From positions 1 through 10,309 of the forward strand of contig CAKOHL010000038.1 in NCBI GenBank assembly GCA_934085635.1: a DNA stretch of 10,309 nucleotides. The letters are read 5' to 3'. Under the pieces are notes generated by a model. The model searched no databases. It had not been told where the DNA came from and saw only the letters and a list, made by a program, of their open reading frames with translations. Position numbers and translations under genes: made by a program. Positions 1 to 6,933 of the stretch are shown here, one piece after another. Every line of letters starts with the position of its first letter. Position 1 is the first letter of the stretch. This stretch comes from an uncultured Bacilli bacterium. GTDB taxonomy: Bacteria > Bacillota_I > Bacilli_A > RF39 > UBA660.

Positions 1-20
1 TAACAATTCACCGAAAAGTG

Positions 21-48
21 TTGATAAATGTTCTAAATGTGATATTAT
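21..48 (+). promoter_or_regulatory. Putative promoter of the two-component operon
   Basis: TTGATA (21-26) and TATTAT (43-48) are separated by 16 bp, a good sigma-A-like match, and lie about 55 bp upstream of the response regulator start. The spacer and -35 region carry AAATGT-type words at about 9-10 bp intervals (AAAAGTGTT at 14-22, ATAAATGTT at 24-32, TAAATGTG at 34-41), which could be a binding site for an OmpR-family regulator. An imperfect palindrome, GTACCTATAGGAAC, follows at 63-76. The promoter is read from the sequence; the regulator assignment is inference. Confidence 0.55.
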
Positions 49-101
49 ATAAAATATATGTAGTACCTATAGGAACACTTAAAAATTAAGGAGGTTTTAT
101 T

Positions 102-743
102 ATGGATATACTCTTAATAGAAGATAATAAATCAATTTCTGATGGTTTAGAATATACTTTCAAATCTAAAGGTATTTCTCTTAAAACTGTCTCTAATTTA
201 TCTGATGCTGAAACGTTTTTAAGAAAAGAGAGCCCTAGAGTTATTCTTTTAGATGTAAGTTTGCCTGATGGAAATGGTTTTGATTTTTATAAAGAAAATA
301 TAAATGGTTTATTTCCAACAATATTTCTAACTGCAAAAAGTGCTGAAGAAGATATAGTAAATGGTTTTGAACTAGGAGCAGAAGACTATATAACTAAACC
401 TTTTAAAACAGGAGAATTACTTGCAAGGGTTAATAAAATTTTAAAGAAAGAAAATACTGTAAGTGTCGGAAATATAAAGTTTGATTTAAATAAAATGGAA
501 GTATATAATAATGAAGAACTTATTAATTTAACAAGTTTAGAATTAAGGATACTATATTATTTATTTAAAAATTTAAATAGGGTTGTTACAAGAGATGAAC
601 TTATAAATTATATATGGAGCGTTACTGGAAATGATGTTAATGATAATACTCTTACAGTATATTTAAAAAGAATAAGAGAAAAACTTAAGGAAGATATTAT
701 ACTTACAGTAAAAGGTATAGGTTATAGAATTAATGAAAAATAA
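102..743 (+). CDS. OmpR-family DNA-binding response regulator
   Basis: A 213-residue cytoplasmic response regulator of the OmpR/PhoB class, the normal length for that family. The receiver domain spans about residues 1-112, with the acidic pair E7/D8, phosphoacceptor D51 in VILLDVSLPDG, T77 and K99 in the KPF motif. A winged-helix effector domain follows (about 118-213), ending in the typical VKGIGYRI wing. The start at 102 is supported by AAGGAGG at 88-94, seven bases upstream. The stop overlaps the start of the kinase gene by 11 bp, so the two are translationally coupled and the kinase is its partner. When phosphorylated it should bind DNA and control transcription. The target genes are not shown by the sequence; the downstream surface-protein genes and its own promoter are the obvious candidates. 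The receiver resembles VanR/VncR-type regulators, but a specific symbol is not justified. Confidence 0.95.
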   Translation: MDILLIEDNKSISDGLEYTFKSKGISLKTVSNLSDAETFLRKESPRVILLDVSLPDGNGFDFYKENINGLFPTIFLTAKSAEEDIVNGFELGAEDYITKPFKTGELLARVNKILKKENTVSVGNIKFDLNKMEVYNNEELINLTSLELRILYYLFKNLNRVVTRDELINYIWSVTGNDVNDNTLTVYLKRIREKLKEDIILTVKGIGYRINEK

Positions 744-1935
744 AAGTTTATATTTAATTACTATTTTATGTTTGATGTGTATATTTGTAATTAATATATT
801 GTTTTTTAAGTATACAAAAACTATTAAAGAGAATAATAATGCAGCCTTACAAAATTTAATTTATTTGATACAAAAAAACTATCCAAATGTTGATAAGAAT
901 GAAGTTATTAACATTGTTAATAGTAAAGATATAAATGCTCTTAAAGAATATGGTGTTACTAGTGAAGACTTTGTTTTAATAAAAGATAAGTTAGTATATG
1001 AAAGATATTTAATTTTAATTAATGTAGTTTTTGTAATATTTATGTTGATTTTAATAATTATTTATTTTATTAATAAGAGAAAAAAGAAAAAAGAAGTGTA
1101 TAACCTTGCAAATATTCTTAAGAAAATTAATAATAAAAATTATGAGTTTGATTTAGAAAAAAGTGATGAAAGTGAATTTTCTCTTCTTATGAATGAAATT
1201 TATAAAATGGCTATTGAACTTAAAGAAAGTGCTGAAAACTCTACCAAAGATAAGATTAGTGTTAAGAAGAGTATTGAGGATATTTCACATCAACTTAAAA
1301 CACCATTAACTAGCATTAATATTATGTTAGATAATTTAATTCAAAATTCTAACATGTCTGAAAGTGATAAAAATAAATTTTTAAGAGGAATAGAAAGAGA
1401 AGTTAGTAATATTAATTTTTTAGTTTTAGTACTTTTAAAACTTGCTAGTTTTGATTCTAACACTATTAAATTTAATAGAAACTATAATTCTTTAACAGAT
1501 ATTATAAATAAATCATTGGATAATTTAAGTGTTATGATAGATTTAAAAGATGTTAATGTTTTAGTGAATGTAAATACCAATATAAAAATATATACTGATT
1601 TTAATATGGAGGTTGAAGCTATTACTAATATTATTAAGAATTCAATCGAACACACTAAAAGCAAGGTAGTGCTTACTGTAAGTGATAATAAACTTTATAC
1701 TGAACTCACTATTAAAGACAATGGAATGGGTATTGATAAAGATGAAATCGGGCATATTTTTGAAAGATTTTATAAAGGTAAAAGTTCTAAGGAAAATAGT
1801 TTTGGAATAGGGCTTTCTCTTTCTAAAGCAATTATTAATAAAGATAATGGTAAAATAGAAGTAGAAAGTAAAAAAGGAGAATATACTTTATTTAGAATAA
1901 GATATTTTAAAGATATATCAAATTTAGTAAAATAA
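733..1935 (+). CDS. Membrane sensor histidine kinase
   Basis: A 400-residue sensor kinase and cognate partner of the upstream regulator. Two membrane helices (about residues 6-25 and 92-113) bracket a small extracytoplasmic segment of about 65 residues with no domain I recognise; it is hydrophilic and Asn/Lys-rich. The dimerisation domain contains the H-box DISHQLKTPLTS with phospho-acceptor H186. The ATP-binding domain shows the N-box (N303 in IIKNSIEH), G1 DNGMG (329-333), an F-box (ERFYKG) and G2 GIGLSLSK (about 358-365), so it should be active. The start lies inside the end of the regulator gene (11-bp overlap), indicating coupling. The short sensor loop is typical of kinases that respond to envelope stress or sense together with a membrane partner; no transporter lies in this window to serve as that partner. 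The ligand is unknown. Confidence 0.95.
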   Translation: MKNKSLYLITILCLMCIFVINILFFKYTKTIKENNNAALQNLIYLIQKNYPNVDKNEVINIVNSKDINALKEYGVTSEDFVLIKDKLVYERYLILINVVFVIFMLILIIIYFINKRKKKKEVYNLANILKKINNKNYEFDLEKSDESEFSLLMNEIYKMAIELKESAENSTKDKISVKKSIEDISHQLKTPLTSINIMLDNLIQNSNMSESDKNKFLRGIEREVSNINFLVLVLLKLASFDSNTIKFNRNYNSLTDIINKSLDNLSVMIDLKDVNVLVNVNTNIKIYTDFNMEVEAITNIIKNSIEHTKSKVVLTVSDNKLYTELTIKDNGMGIDKDEIGHIFERFYKGKSSKENSFGIGLSLSKAIINKDNGKIEVESKKGEYTLFRIRYFKDISNLVK

Positions 1936-1958
1936 AAATAAATATAGGTGGTGGTTAT

Positions 1959-2336
1959 ATGAATGTTTTTGTTTTAGGTTCTAGAGAGAAAGTTTATGAA
2001 ATTTTAGATATTCTAAAAGAACATTATAAAAAAGAAGTTTTTCTTATTGATTATGGTCTTATTATGTTTAGAACTAATATTACAGCTGAACAAAGACTTT
2101 ATGATTTTTTAAGTGTAGAAAAAGACCCTTCTGTTGCATTAAATAAATATAAAGAATTTGTAAAAGGTCTAGTTTATAACAGAATAGATAATATGATTAA
2201 AGAAAAAAGTGATAAGATAATTGTTATTACTTCTTCTGTAAATTCAATTAATTTAGATGATTGTAAATATATAGATAAAGCAGATGTTGTTATAGATTTT
2301 AATGATACTAAATATTTAAGATTGAAAAAGTCTTAA
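1959..2336 (+). CDS. Hypothetical protein, third gene of the two-component operon
   Basis: A 125-residue protein I do not recognise. It is preceded by a GGTGGTGG purine-rich site (1947-1954) close to the ATG and begins only 23 bp after the kinase stop, so it very probably belongs to the same operon. No signal peptide, membrane helix or cysteine-metal motif is visible; the single Cys is in DDCKYIDK. The pattern suggests a small alpha/beta fold: an N-terminal strand-turn (MNVFVLGSREKVYEI), a second strand (VFLIDYGLIMF), a helical middle, then a strand KIIVITSSVN and a final DVVIDF. This looks Rossmann- or P-loop-like, but there is no GKT/GKS nucleotide-binding loop. A role as accessory factor or output of the signalling pair is inference from position only. 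It is unlikely to be spurious, given its ribosome site, codon use and position. Confidence 0.8.
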   Translation: MNVFVLGSREKVYEILDILKEHYKKEVFLIDYGLIMFRTNITAEQRLYDFLSVEKDPSVALNKYKEFVKGLVYNRIDNMIKEKSDKIIVITSSVNSINLDDCKYIDKADVVIDFNDTKYLRLKKS

Positions 2337-2377
2337 ATATTTTTTATTTTATATATTTAACTGGGGAGTAAGAATTT

Positions 2378-2886
2378 ATGAACGAACTTATTAATCAGGT
2401 TACTAGTATTAGCACTTATGATAATCTTCCGACTAGTTTGAATTCTAATTTTAGTGTTGTTAATTTAGTAAATGGTTTAACCTCGTGTTAGAAGCAGACA
2501 AGAAACTTGGTCAAATAGGGCTCTTACTTATACAATTACACTTGCTAATGAAATTGATGTGCCTTATTTAAGTTCTGTTATTACAGACGTGCTTGATATA
2601 AATTTTATAGGATTTGTAGATGGCAGGTTAAAGTTAATGTAGCAAATTTATCTTGTGATAAATATACATATGATAAAAGTAGTGAACTTCTAACTTTATA
2701 TATTGATGATATAGGTGCTAATGAAAATATAAAAATAACATTTGAAGTTACTAAAAAGTCCTAGAACTTTTTTATACTGAAAAATATTTTTTAGTTAATG
2801 AAATTCAAAGCAATACAGTTAAAATACTTAGTCCGGTTAGAAGAGGTAATATTTATTCTTGTAGTGACCATTATTGGAGAAGATAG
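2378..2886 (+). pseudogene. DUF11-type surface domain protein, multiply frameshifted
   Basis: A ribosome site (GGGGAG, 2363-2368) and ATG at 2378 open a frame that stops at 2489-2491 after 37 codons (MNELINQV...VNGLTSC). The protein continues in other frames: VLEADKK from about 2485, then TWSN-ALTYTITLANEIDVPYL and VITDVLDINFIGFVDG up to 2642, then VKVNVANLSCDKYTYD and LLTLYIDDIGANENIKITF to a stop at 2762-2764, then VNEIQSNTVKILSPVRRGN to a stop at 2884-2886. Joined, these pieces give the signature of the DUF11 repeat domain (ADK..TW..G.LTYTI..N, DV.D..FVDGSV, YD...LTL.I..I.ANE...ITFEV) found in extracellular Gram-positive proteins. About four frame changes in 0.5 kb, between intact genes, indicate a decayed gene rather than sequencing error. 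There is no evident signal peptide in the first frame. It lies 41 bp after the previous gene, so it was probably the fourth operon gene. Confidence 0.8.
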
Positions 2887-2962
2887 AAATCACTTTAATT
2901 ATATAGATGGTTTTTATTTTGATATTATATAGTTAAAATAATAATTCCTGTTAAAACTCTAG

Positions 2963-2991
2963 TTGTTTTTTTAAATTTTTAATGTTATAAT
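2963..2991 (+). promoter_or_regulatory. Promoter of the vWA surface-protein gene
   Basis: TTGTTT (2963-2968) and a perfect TATAAT (2986-2991) are 17 bp apart, and TG at 2983-2984 makes the -10 extended (TGtTATAAT). The predicted start of transcription leaves a short leader that carries the strong ribosome site AGGAGG (3005-3010) before the ATG at 3017. The vWA gene can therefore be transcribed independently of the two-component operon. Confidence 0.7.
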
Positions 2992-3016
2992 TGACTTATA
3001 ATAGAGGAGGAGAAAG

Positions 3017-4243
3017 ATGAAAAAAAGATTACTAGGGATATTTGTTATGATATCTATTTGTTTACTTAATATAACTCCATTAATGGCTGCTACAACATAC
3101 AAATTAGATATTGTTAAACAAAATCAGGGAAAAAAGCAATTGTCAACTAGTGGCGCTAATATACTTAATACTATTAACTTAGATAAATCTGATTTTCCTA
3201 AGGGAAAAGTTGCTGTTGATGTTATTATTAATAACTCAAAGTCAGTTAGTATTATGTATGCTGTAGATAATAGTTCAAGTATGCAGAATGTTAAAGGTTC
3301 ACTTGCTAGCACTTTAACTGAAAAATATGAAACATTAGGTAATAATTATCCAACTGTAGCTCAAGGAATTAGTTATAGAGGTATATTGAATGAAACTGAA
3401 AATACTATATCTATGTCACCACAAGTTGGTACAACTGGTAATATATTTGGTGCTTATTCTAATGAAACAGGAATTGGAGAAGACGGTTCAGTATTTATCG
3501 CGATGGATTCTGCTGTTAGAGCTTTAAAAGATTCGGGTTCTGAAAGTAAGATTCTTGTTGTATTTGTTGGTAATATGGGTACAGAAGATGAAAGTACATT
3601 AAAAACAACTATTGATTCATACATTAATAATGATGGAATTAATATTGTTGCTTATGGTGTTAATTTATCTGATACTACAAGCTTTGATAATGTTTTTGCA
3701 AATGCTACTCGTTATAATGTGACTACAGATACTTTAAGTAATATTAATTTAAATGAATTAATGGCTACTGAAAATACTGGAGCAGTAGCACTAAATAATG
3801 TCGCTGTTAATATTTCTTTTGATACTTATATCTTAGATAATTTTGATATTAACAATGTAACTGTAACTCAAGGTGAAGCAGCATTTGCAGATAACGAAAT
3901 TAACTGGGGAGCTGATAACATCGATGCCAATAAAACAGTTGCTTTATCTTATGAGTTACAATTAAAGTCTAATATTGATACAAGTTTAGTTAACAAAGCT
4001 ACTTTGAGAACTAGTAGACAAATTAAGGTATATGAAAATGCTAGTCAATTAATTGGTATATATCCAAGTGATGATGAGATTGAAGATAGTACTTGTAGTC
4101 CACAAATTAAAATAATTAGTGGAAGTGTTACTAATCCAAATACTGGTATTGCTGATTATATTATTCCCGCAGCTTGTTTGATGGCAGTTGCACTTATAAC
4201 AATAGTAATTTTAAATAGTAAAAACGAATTTAATCGTATATAA
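3017..4243 (+). CDS. Secreted vWA-domain protein with C-terminal cell-wall sorting signal
   Basis: A 408-residue surface protein. Residues 1-24 form a signal peptide (MKKR, hydrophobic core, cleavage near LMA-A). A von Willebrand factor A domain follows, at about 76-250: its first metal-site motif DxSxS is complete (D84, S86, S88 in VDNSSSM), but the usual late acidic TDG loop is replaced by FVGNMGTED (around 183-191), so metal binding may be weak or changed. Residues about 260-345 form a beta-rich domain (VAVNISFDTYILDNF to VNKATLRTS) resembling the DUF11/adhesin-type domains of Gram-positive surface proteins. The C-terminus is NPNTG (373-377), a hydrophobic helix and a short tail with Lys and Arg, an architecture matching a sortase substrate, although the motif is NPxTG rather than LPxTG. 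Likely role: adhesion or a surface scaffold. It has its own promoter, AGGAGG site and terminator. No sortase gene is in the window. Confidence 0.85.
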   Translation: MKKRLLGIFVMISICLLNITPLMAATTYKLDIVKQNQGKKQLSTSGANILNTINLDKSDFPKGKVAVDVIINNSKSVSIMYAVDNSSSMQNVKGSLASTLTEKYETLGNNYPTVAQGISYRGILNETENTISMSPQVGTTGNIFGAYSNETGIGEDGSVFIAMDSAVRALKDSGSESKILVVFVGNMGTEDESTLKTTIDSYINNDGINIVAYGVNLSDTTSFDNVFANATRYNVTTDTLSNINLNELMATENTGAVALNNVAVNISFDTYILDNFDINNVTVTQGEAAFADNEINWGADNIDANKTVALSYELQLKSNIDTSLVNKATLRTSRQIKVYENASQLIGIYPSDDEIEDSTCSPQIKIISGSVTNPNTGIADYIIPAACLMAVALITIVILNSKNEFNRI

Positions 4244-4246
4244 AAT

Positions 4247-4274
4247 AACGGAACTAAATTGTTCCGTTTTTTTT
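4247..4274 (+). terminator. Rho-independent terminator after the vWA gene
   Basis: A perfect 8-bp stem, AACGGAAC (4247-4254) with GTTCCGTT (4261-4268), has a 6-base loop and runs into an unbroken T tract up to 4274. It begins 4 bases after the stop codon. On the minus strand the same hairpin lies just after the end of the convergent gene and may also stop that transcript, though its T tract there is poorer. The T tract overlaps the convergent gene's stop codon region by a few bases. Confidence 0.9.
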
Positions 4275-4767
4275 ATGATATTTCATTTTTGTTAAGGAAT
4301 TTGTCTAAGTCGTCAGTATATATTATTTCATTATTGTTAGTTAATATATCAACTACTTTACCAGATTTTAGGTATAATATTATTGGTACTTCAGTTTTAT
4401 AGTTTTTTGTTTCTGGAAATATGTTATTTATAGTGGCTTGATAATCTTTATTATTTGTAACATTAATATAAATCATTTTATCAAGTATATTTTTATTTGT
4501 GAAATATTTTAATATTCTTTTTTCCATATTGTAATTATTTTTGTCTGAAGTTTTTCCGATATAAATTAATACTTCATTCATTTCACTAATTACAGTTGAT
4601 GCCTCATTTAAATTTACTTCTTCTATTTTTTCTGTTAATGGACTGTTATTCAGTTTATCTTCTTTATATACATCACTCCATCTTTTCAAGTATAAAGTAA
4701 GAATTAAGACTGCAAGAAATAAAAGTGCAAGTGCTAAATAGTTTTTTGTAGAAATTTTTTTGTTCAT
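4273..4767 (-). CDS. Membrane-anchored thioredoxin-fold protein lacking CXXC
   Basis: The chosen start at 4767 gives 164 residues. An ATG four codons upstream exists, but AGGATGG (minus strand, 4776-4782) sits 8 bases before the 4767 start and would overlap the earlier one. A single N-terminal membrane helix (about 10-27) is followed by a linker and an extracytoplasmic domain with thioredoxin-like order: strand EVLIYIGK, helix, strand MIYINVTNN, then the cis-proline segment EVPIILYLKSGKVVDIL (P128) and a last helix. Where redox-active members have CxxC after the first strand, this protein has GKTSDKNN (71-78); no cysteine is present anywhere in it. It is therefore not a thiol oxidoreductase and may be a binding or scaffold protein. 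It resembles the thioredoxin-like accessory proteins annotated near bacteriocin transport genes, but no such genes are here. Convergent with the vWA gene and monocistronic. Confidence 0.75.
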   Translation of the reverse strand: MNKKISTKNYLALALLFLAVLILTLYLKRWSDVYKEDKLNNSPLTEKIEEVNLNEASTVISEMNEVLIYIGKTSDKNNYNMEKRILKYFTNKNILDKMIYINVTNNKDYQATINNIFPETKNYKTEVPIILYLKSGKVVDILTNNNEIIYTDDLDKFLNKNEIS

Positions 4768-4992
4768 AAGTATCACCATCCTAAAAATATTTTATCAAAT
4801 TTTTATTAAAATGTCTTCTTATTTTTTATTGTCTATTAATATTTTACGTGTTTTCGTGTGTTAATTATTTTTTTATTAAAAAGAGTCCATTGTAATTTAA
4901 ATATATCTTACGTACTCGCTCTCTTTCTATATCTATCCAAAAATATTTTACATCATCATTCATATACTTCTTAAAAAATAATCGTGAACTTG

Positions 4993-5001
4993 TGATATAA
5001 T
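4993..5001 (+). promoter_or_regulatory. Extended -10 promoter element of the SDR gene
   Basis: TGATATAAT forms an extended -10 box (TG, one base, TATAAT at 4996-5001), about 45 bp before the coding start. No good -35 hexamer stands 16-18 bp upstream, where the sequence is an A-run, which fits an extended -10 promoter. The rest of the gap back to 4780 has no gene I can support. A pyrimidine-rich tract near 4912-4940 has no assigned role. Confidence 0.5.
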
Positions 5002-5044
5002 TATATAAGAGAGATTAGATTTATTTTTTAGAATGGAGTGGTAG

Positions 5045-6052
5045 GTGATAAATATTGTGAAAAAGATCTATATAATAACAGGAGCAAATGGCTTTTTAGG
5101 TAATAACATTATAAGAAAATTAGGGCAAGATGCTGATAATGAAATTAGGGCTTTTGTATTAAAAGGTGATTCTATTAAATCACTAGAAAAATTAAAATGT
5201 AAAATATACTTTGGTGATGTAACTAAAAAAGAAACTTTATCATCAATTTTTGAAAATATTGATGGACAAGAAGTTTTTGTAATTCATTGTGCTGCAGTAG
5301 TATATATAAAATCAAAATACAATCCACTTGTTTATAATGTTAATGTTAATGGAACTAAAAATATAGTAGATAAAGTAATAGAGGCAAAAGCAAAACTTAT
5401 CTATATTAGTAGTGTTCACGCAATTCCAGAACAACCTAACAATGGATTAATAACAGAGATAACCGATTTTAATCCTAATAATGTTGAGGGATTATATGCA
5501 AAAACAAAAGCAGAAGCTGCGAAGTATGTAATTGATGCAGTAAAGAGTAAAAATTTGAATGCTTGTATAATTCATCCATCTGGTATTATAGGTCCAAATG
5601 ATTTTGGCAATAGTCACTTAACACAATTAGTAAAAGAAGTTGCAAATGGTAAATTATTTGCTTGTGTAAAAGGTGGATATGATTTTGTTGATGTAAGAGA
5701 TGTAGCGGATGGTGTTATTAGTGCCTGTAAAAATGGTATTAACGGTGAATGCTATATCTTATCAAATAGATATATTACAATTAAAGAATTATGTGATTTA
5801 ATTTGTAATGTGCAAAAAAGGAAAAAAATTAAAATTGTATTACCGATATGTCTTGCAAAATTAATAGCACCTTTATTTGAAATATATTATAATTTTAAAA
5901 AACAAACTCCACTTTTTACAAAGTATTCACTATATACACTATCTTCTAACGCTAATTTTAGTAATGAAAAAGCAAAAGAAAAGTTGGGATTTAAAAATAG
6001 GAATATGAAAGTTACAATAAAGGATACGGTTGAGTGGATAAATAAAAAGTAA
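5045..6052 (+). CDS. NAD(P)-dependent epimerase/dehydratase (extended SDR)
   Basis: A 335-residue cytosolic enzyme of the extended short-chain dehydrogenase/reductase superfamily. The N-terminal Rossmann fold carries the cofactor motif TGANGFLG (12-19; glycines 13, 16, 19). An acidic residue follows near the second strand (YFGDVT). The catalytic set is visible: S123 in YISSVH and Y151-K155 in YAKTK. The order continues with IHPSGIIGP, a family hallmark, then DFVDVRDVADGV (substrate-binding half) and a C-terminal FSNEKAKEKLGF segment. This layout matches the dihydroflavonol-reductase/HpnA-like branch, which reduces or epimerises ketones or nucleotide sugars; the substrate cannot be told. The start is a GTG with GGAG six bases upstream. 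A second in-frame GTG at 5057, giving VKKIYIITG behind AGGTG (5043-5047), is equally plausible and would match typical family N-termini. Its neighbours share no pathway; it appears monocistronic. Confidence 0.88.
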   Translation: MINIVKKIYIITGANGFLGNNIIRKLGQDADNEIRAFVLKGDSIKSLEKLKCKIYFGDVTKKETLSSIFENIDGQEVFVIHCAAVVYIKSKYNPLVYNVNVNGTKNIVDKVIEAKAKLIYISSVHAIPEQPNNGLITEITDFNPNNVEGLYAKTKAEAAKYVIDAVKSKNLNACIIHPSGIIGPNDFGNSHLTQLVKEVANGKLFACVKGGYDFVDVRDVADGVISACKNGINGECYILSNRYITIKELCDLICNVQKRKKIKIVLPICLAKLIAPLFEIYYNFKKQTPLFTKYSLYTLSSNANFSNEKAKEKLGFKNRNMKVTIKDTVEWINKK

Positions 6053-6107
6053 CAAAACAAAAATAAATCATAATATAAATTACAATTTGTTAAACTCTAC
6101 GCTCCGT

Positions 6108-6139
6108 TTGGTGCAATCTTATTAAATTTACAATATAAT
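6108..6139 (+). promoter_or_regulatory. Weak putative promoter of the lipoprotein gene
   Basis: A perfect TATAAT at 6134-6139 lies 22 bp before the lipoprotein start. The only -35-like word is TTGGTG (6108-6113), at a poor spacing of 20 bp. No terminator is seen after the preceding gene, so read-through is also possible. Confidence 0.35.
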
Positions 6140-6161
6140 TAGTTTATAAGGAGGATCGATT

Positions 6162-6620
6162 ATGAAAAGAAAATTATTTGTTATTTTACTATGTGGGGTT
6201 ATGGTATTAGGAATGACTGGTTGTGGAAAGCAAAAAAATGAATTGAATATAGGAAATAAATCTGATATTAAGATTTCACAAAATGATGTTACTATGACTA
6301 TTAAAGATGGGACGTTAACAAATAAAAGTGTAACTATAGTTTTAACTAATAATAGTAATAAAAATTTCCAATACGGAAACCCTTATGAAATAGAAATCAA
6401 AAAAGATGGAGAATGGCATAAAATTAATGCTGAATTATTTTTCACTATGCCTGCTTTTCACCTTTCAGCAAAAGAAAGTATAGAAATCAAACTAGATTGG
6501 GAAAATGAGTATGGTAAACTTCCAAAAGGAACTTACAGAATTATAAAAGAAATTGACTATGAATACGAGGAAGGAAAATATGAAACATTCAATGTAGCAG
6601 TTGAATTAGTGTTAGTATAG
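6162..6620 (+). CDS. Lipoprotein with bacterial Ig-like domain
   Basis: A 152-residue lipoprotein. The start is fixed by AAGGAGG (6148-6154), seven bases upstream. A lipoprotein signal peptide (MKRK plus hydrophobic core) ends in the lipobox M-T-G-C, with C21 as the lipidated residue; Met instead of Leu at -3 is tolerated. The mature part (about 40-150) is a single beta-sandwich: VTMTIKDGTLTNKSVTIVL, then NPYEIEIKKDGEWHKI, an SAKESIEIKLDW strand and the YGKLPKGTYRIIKEI signature. This sequence pattern is that of the bacterial Ig-like domain family I know as Big_14. Such proteins sit on the outer face of the membrane; their function is generally unknown, probably binding or structural. It stands alone between the SDR gene and a decayed region. 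Confidence 0.85.
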   Translation: MKRKLFVILLCGVMVLGMTGCGKQKNELNIGNKSDIKISQNDVTMTIKDGTLTNKSVTIVLTNNSNKNFQYGNPYEIEIKKDGEWHKINAELFFTMPAFHLSAKESIEIKLDWENEYGKLPKGTYRIIKEIDYEYEEGKYETFNVAVELVLV

Positions 6621-6933
6621 ATGTATAGACACGAAGTTTGGACTTTTTTAAGTAAAAAGTTAAGTATGAAATTACAATTTCTTTAAAAATTCACATATTA
6701 CTTGCAATGTGTATTTATCATTATATTTTTTCACATAAAATTTCTTATTAGATATTTCATTAACTTTGTACAGATGCTATGACTATAAAGAAAAAAATAG
6801 TAAAGGTAAAATTTTGAGATTTAATGTTTCTATTGTTAAAAAAAAGCATTAAAAAACTTACGATAATAGGTTCGTAAGATGTATTCAATTATATAATAGG
6901 TAGTAATAAACTACTAACTGATATAAGTATACT
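6621..6933. other. Intergenic stretch with no recognisable gene
   Basis: No supported coding region. A weak hairpin, ACTTTTT (6642-6648) with AAAAAGT (6654-6660), follows the lipoprotein stop but has no T tract on the + strand, so it is at best a poor terminator. Short open frames on both strands have no ribosome site or recognisable sequence. At the right end, CTTACGA (6857-6863) and TCGTAAG (6872-6878) form a perfect 7-bp inverted repeat with an 8-base spacer. A TATAAT follows at 6892-6897. Confidence 0.5.
6857..6897 (+). promoter_or_regulatory. Inverted repeat over a possible -35 region, with TATAAT
   Basis: The perfect 7-bp arms CTTACGA and TCGTAAG end 13 bp before TATAAT (6892-6897), so the right arm occupies the place where a -35 box would be. 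This layout suits an operator controlling the gene whose remains follow. No T tract follows, so a terminator is unlikely. No good -35 hexamer is visible. Confidence 0.3.

Noticed and set aside
1482..1664. Minus-strand open frame inside the kinase gene
   Set aside because: A shadow of the intact histidine kinase coding sequence, with no independent support. The same holds for short minus frames within the vWA and ATPase genes.
2378..2886. Stop-codon reassignment as an explanation for the broken DUF11 gene
   Set aside because: The homology moves between all three frames, so recoding of a stop codon cannot restore it. The other genes use TAA/TAG stops and TGG Trp normally.
4789..4817. Promoter for the minus-strand thioredoxin-like gene (AAGACA, 17 bp, TAAAAT)
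   Set aside because: The predicted transcription start would fall on or beside the ribosome site, leaving almost no leader, and the -35 is weak.
6642..6660. Hairpin after the lipoprotein gene as a terminator
   Set aside because: The stem is only A/T-rich ACTTTTT/AAAAAGT and is not followed by a T tract.
6667..6785. Minus-strand open stretch of about 34 codons (HLYKVNEISNKKFYVKK...)
   Set aside because: It has stops on both sides, no start codon with a ribosome site and no recognisable domain. Could be another relic but cannot be supported.
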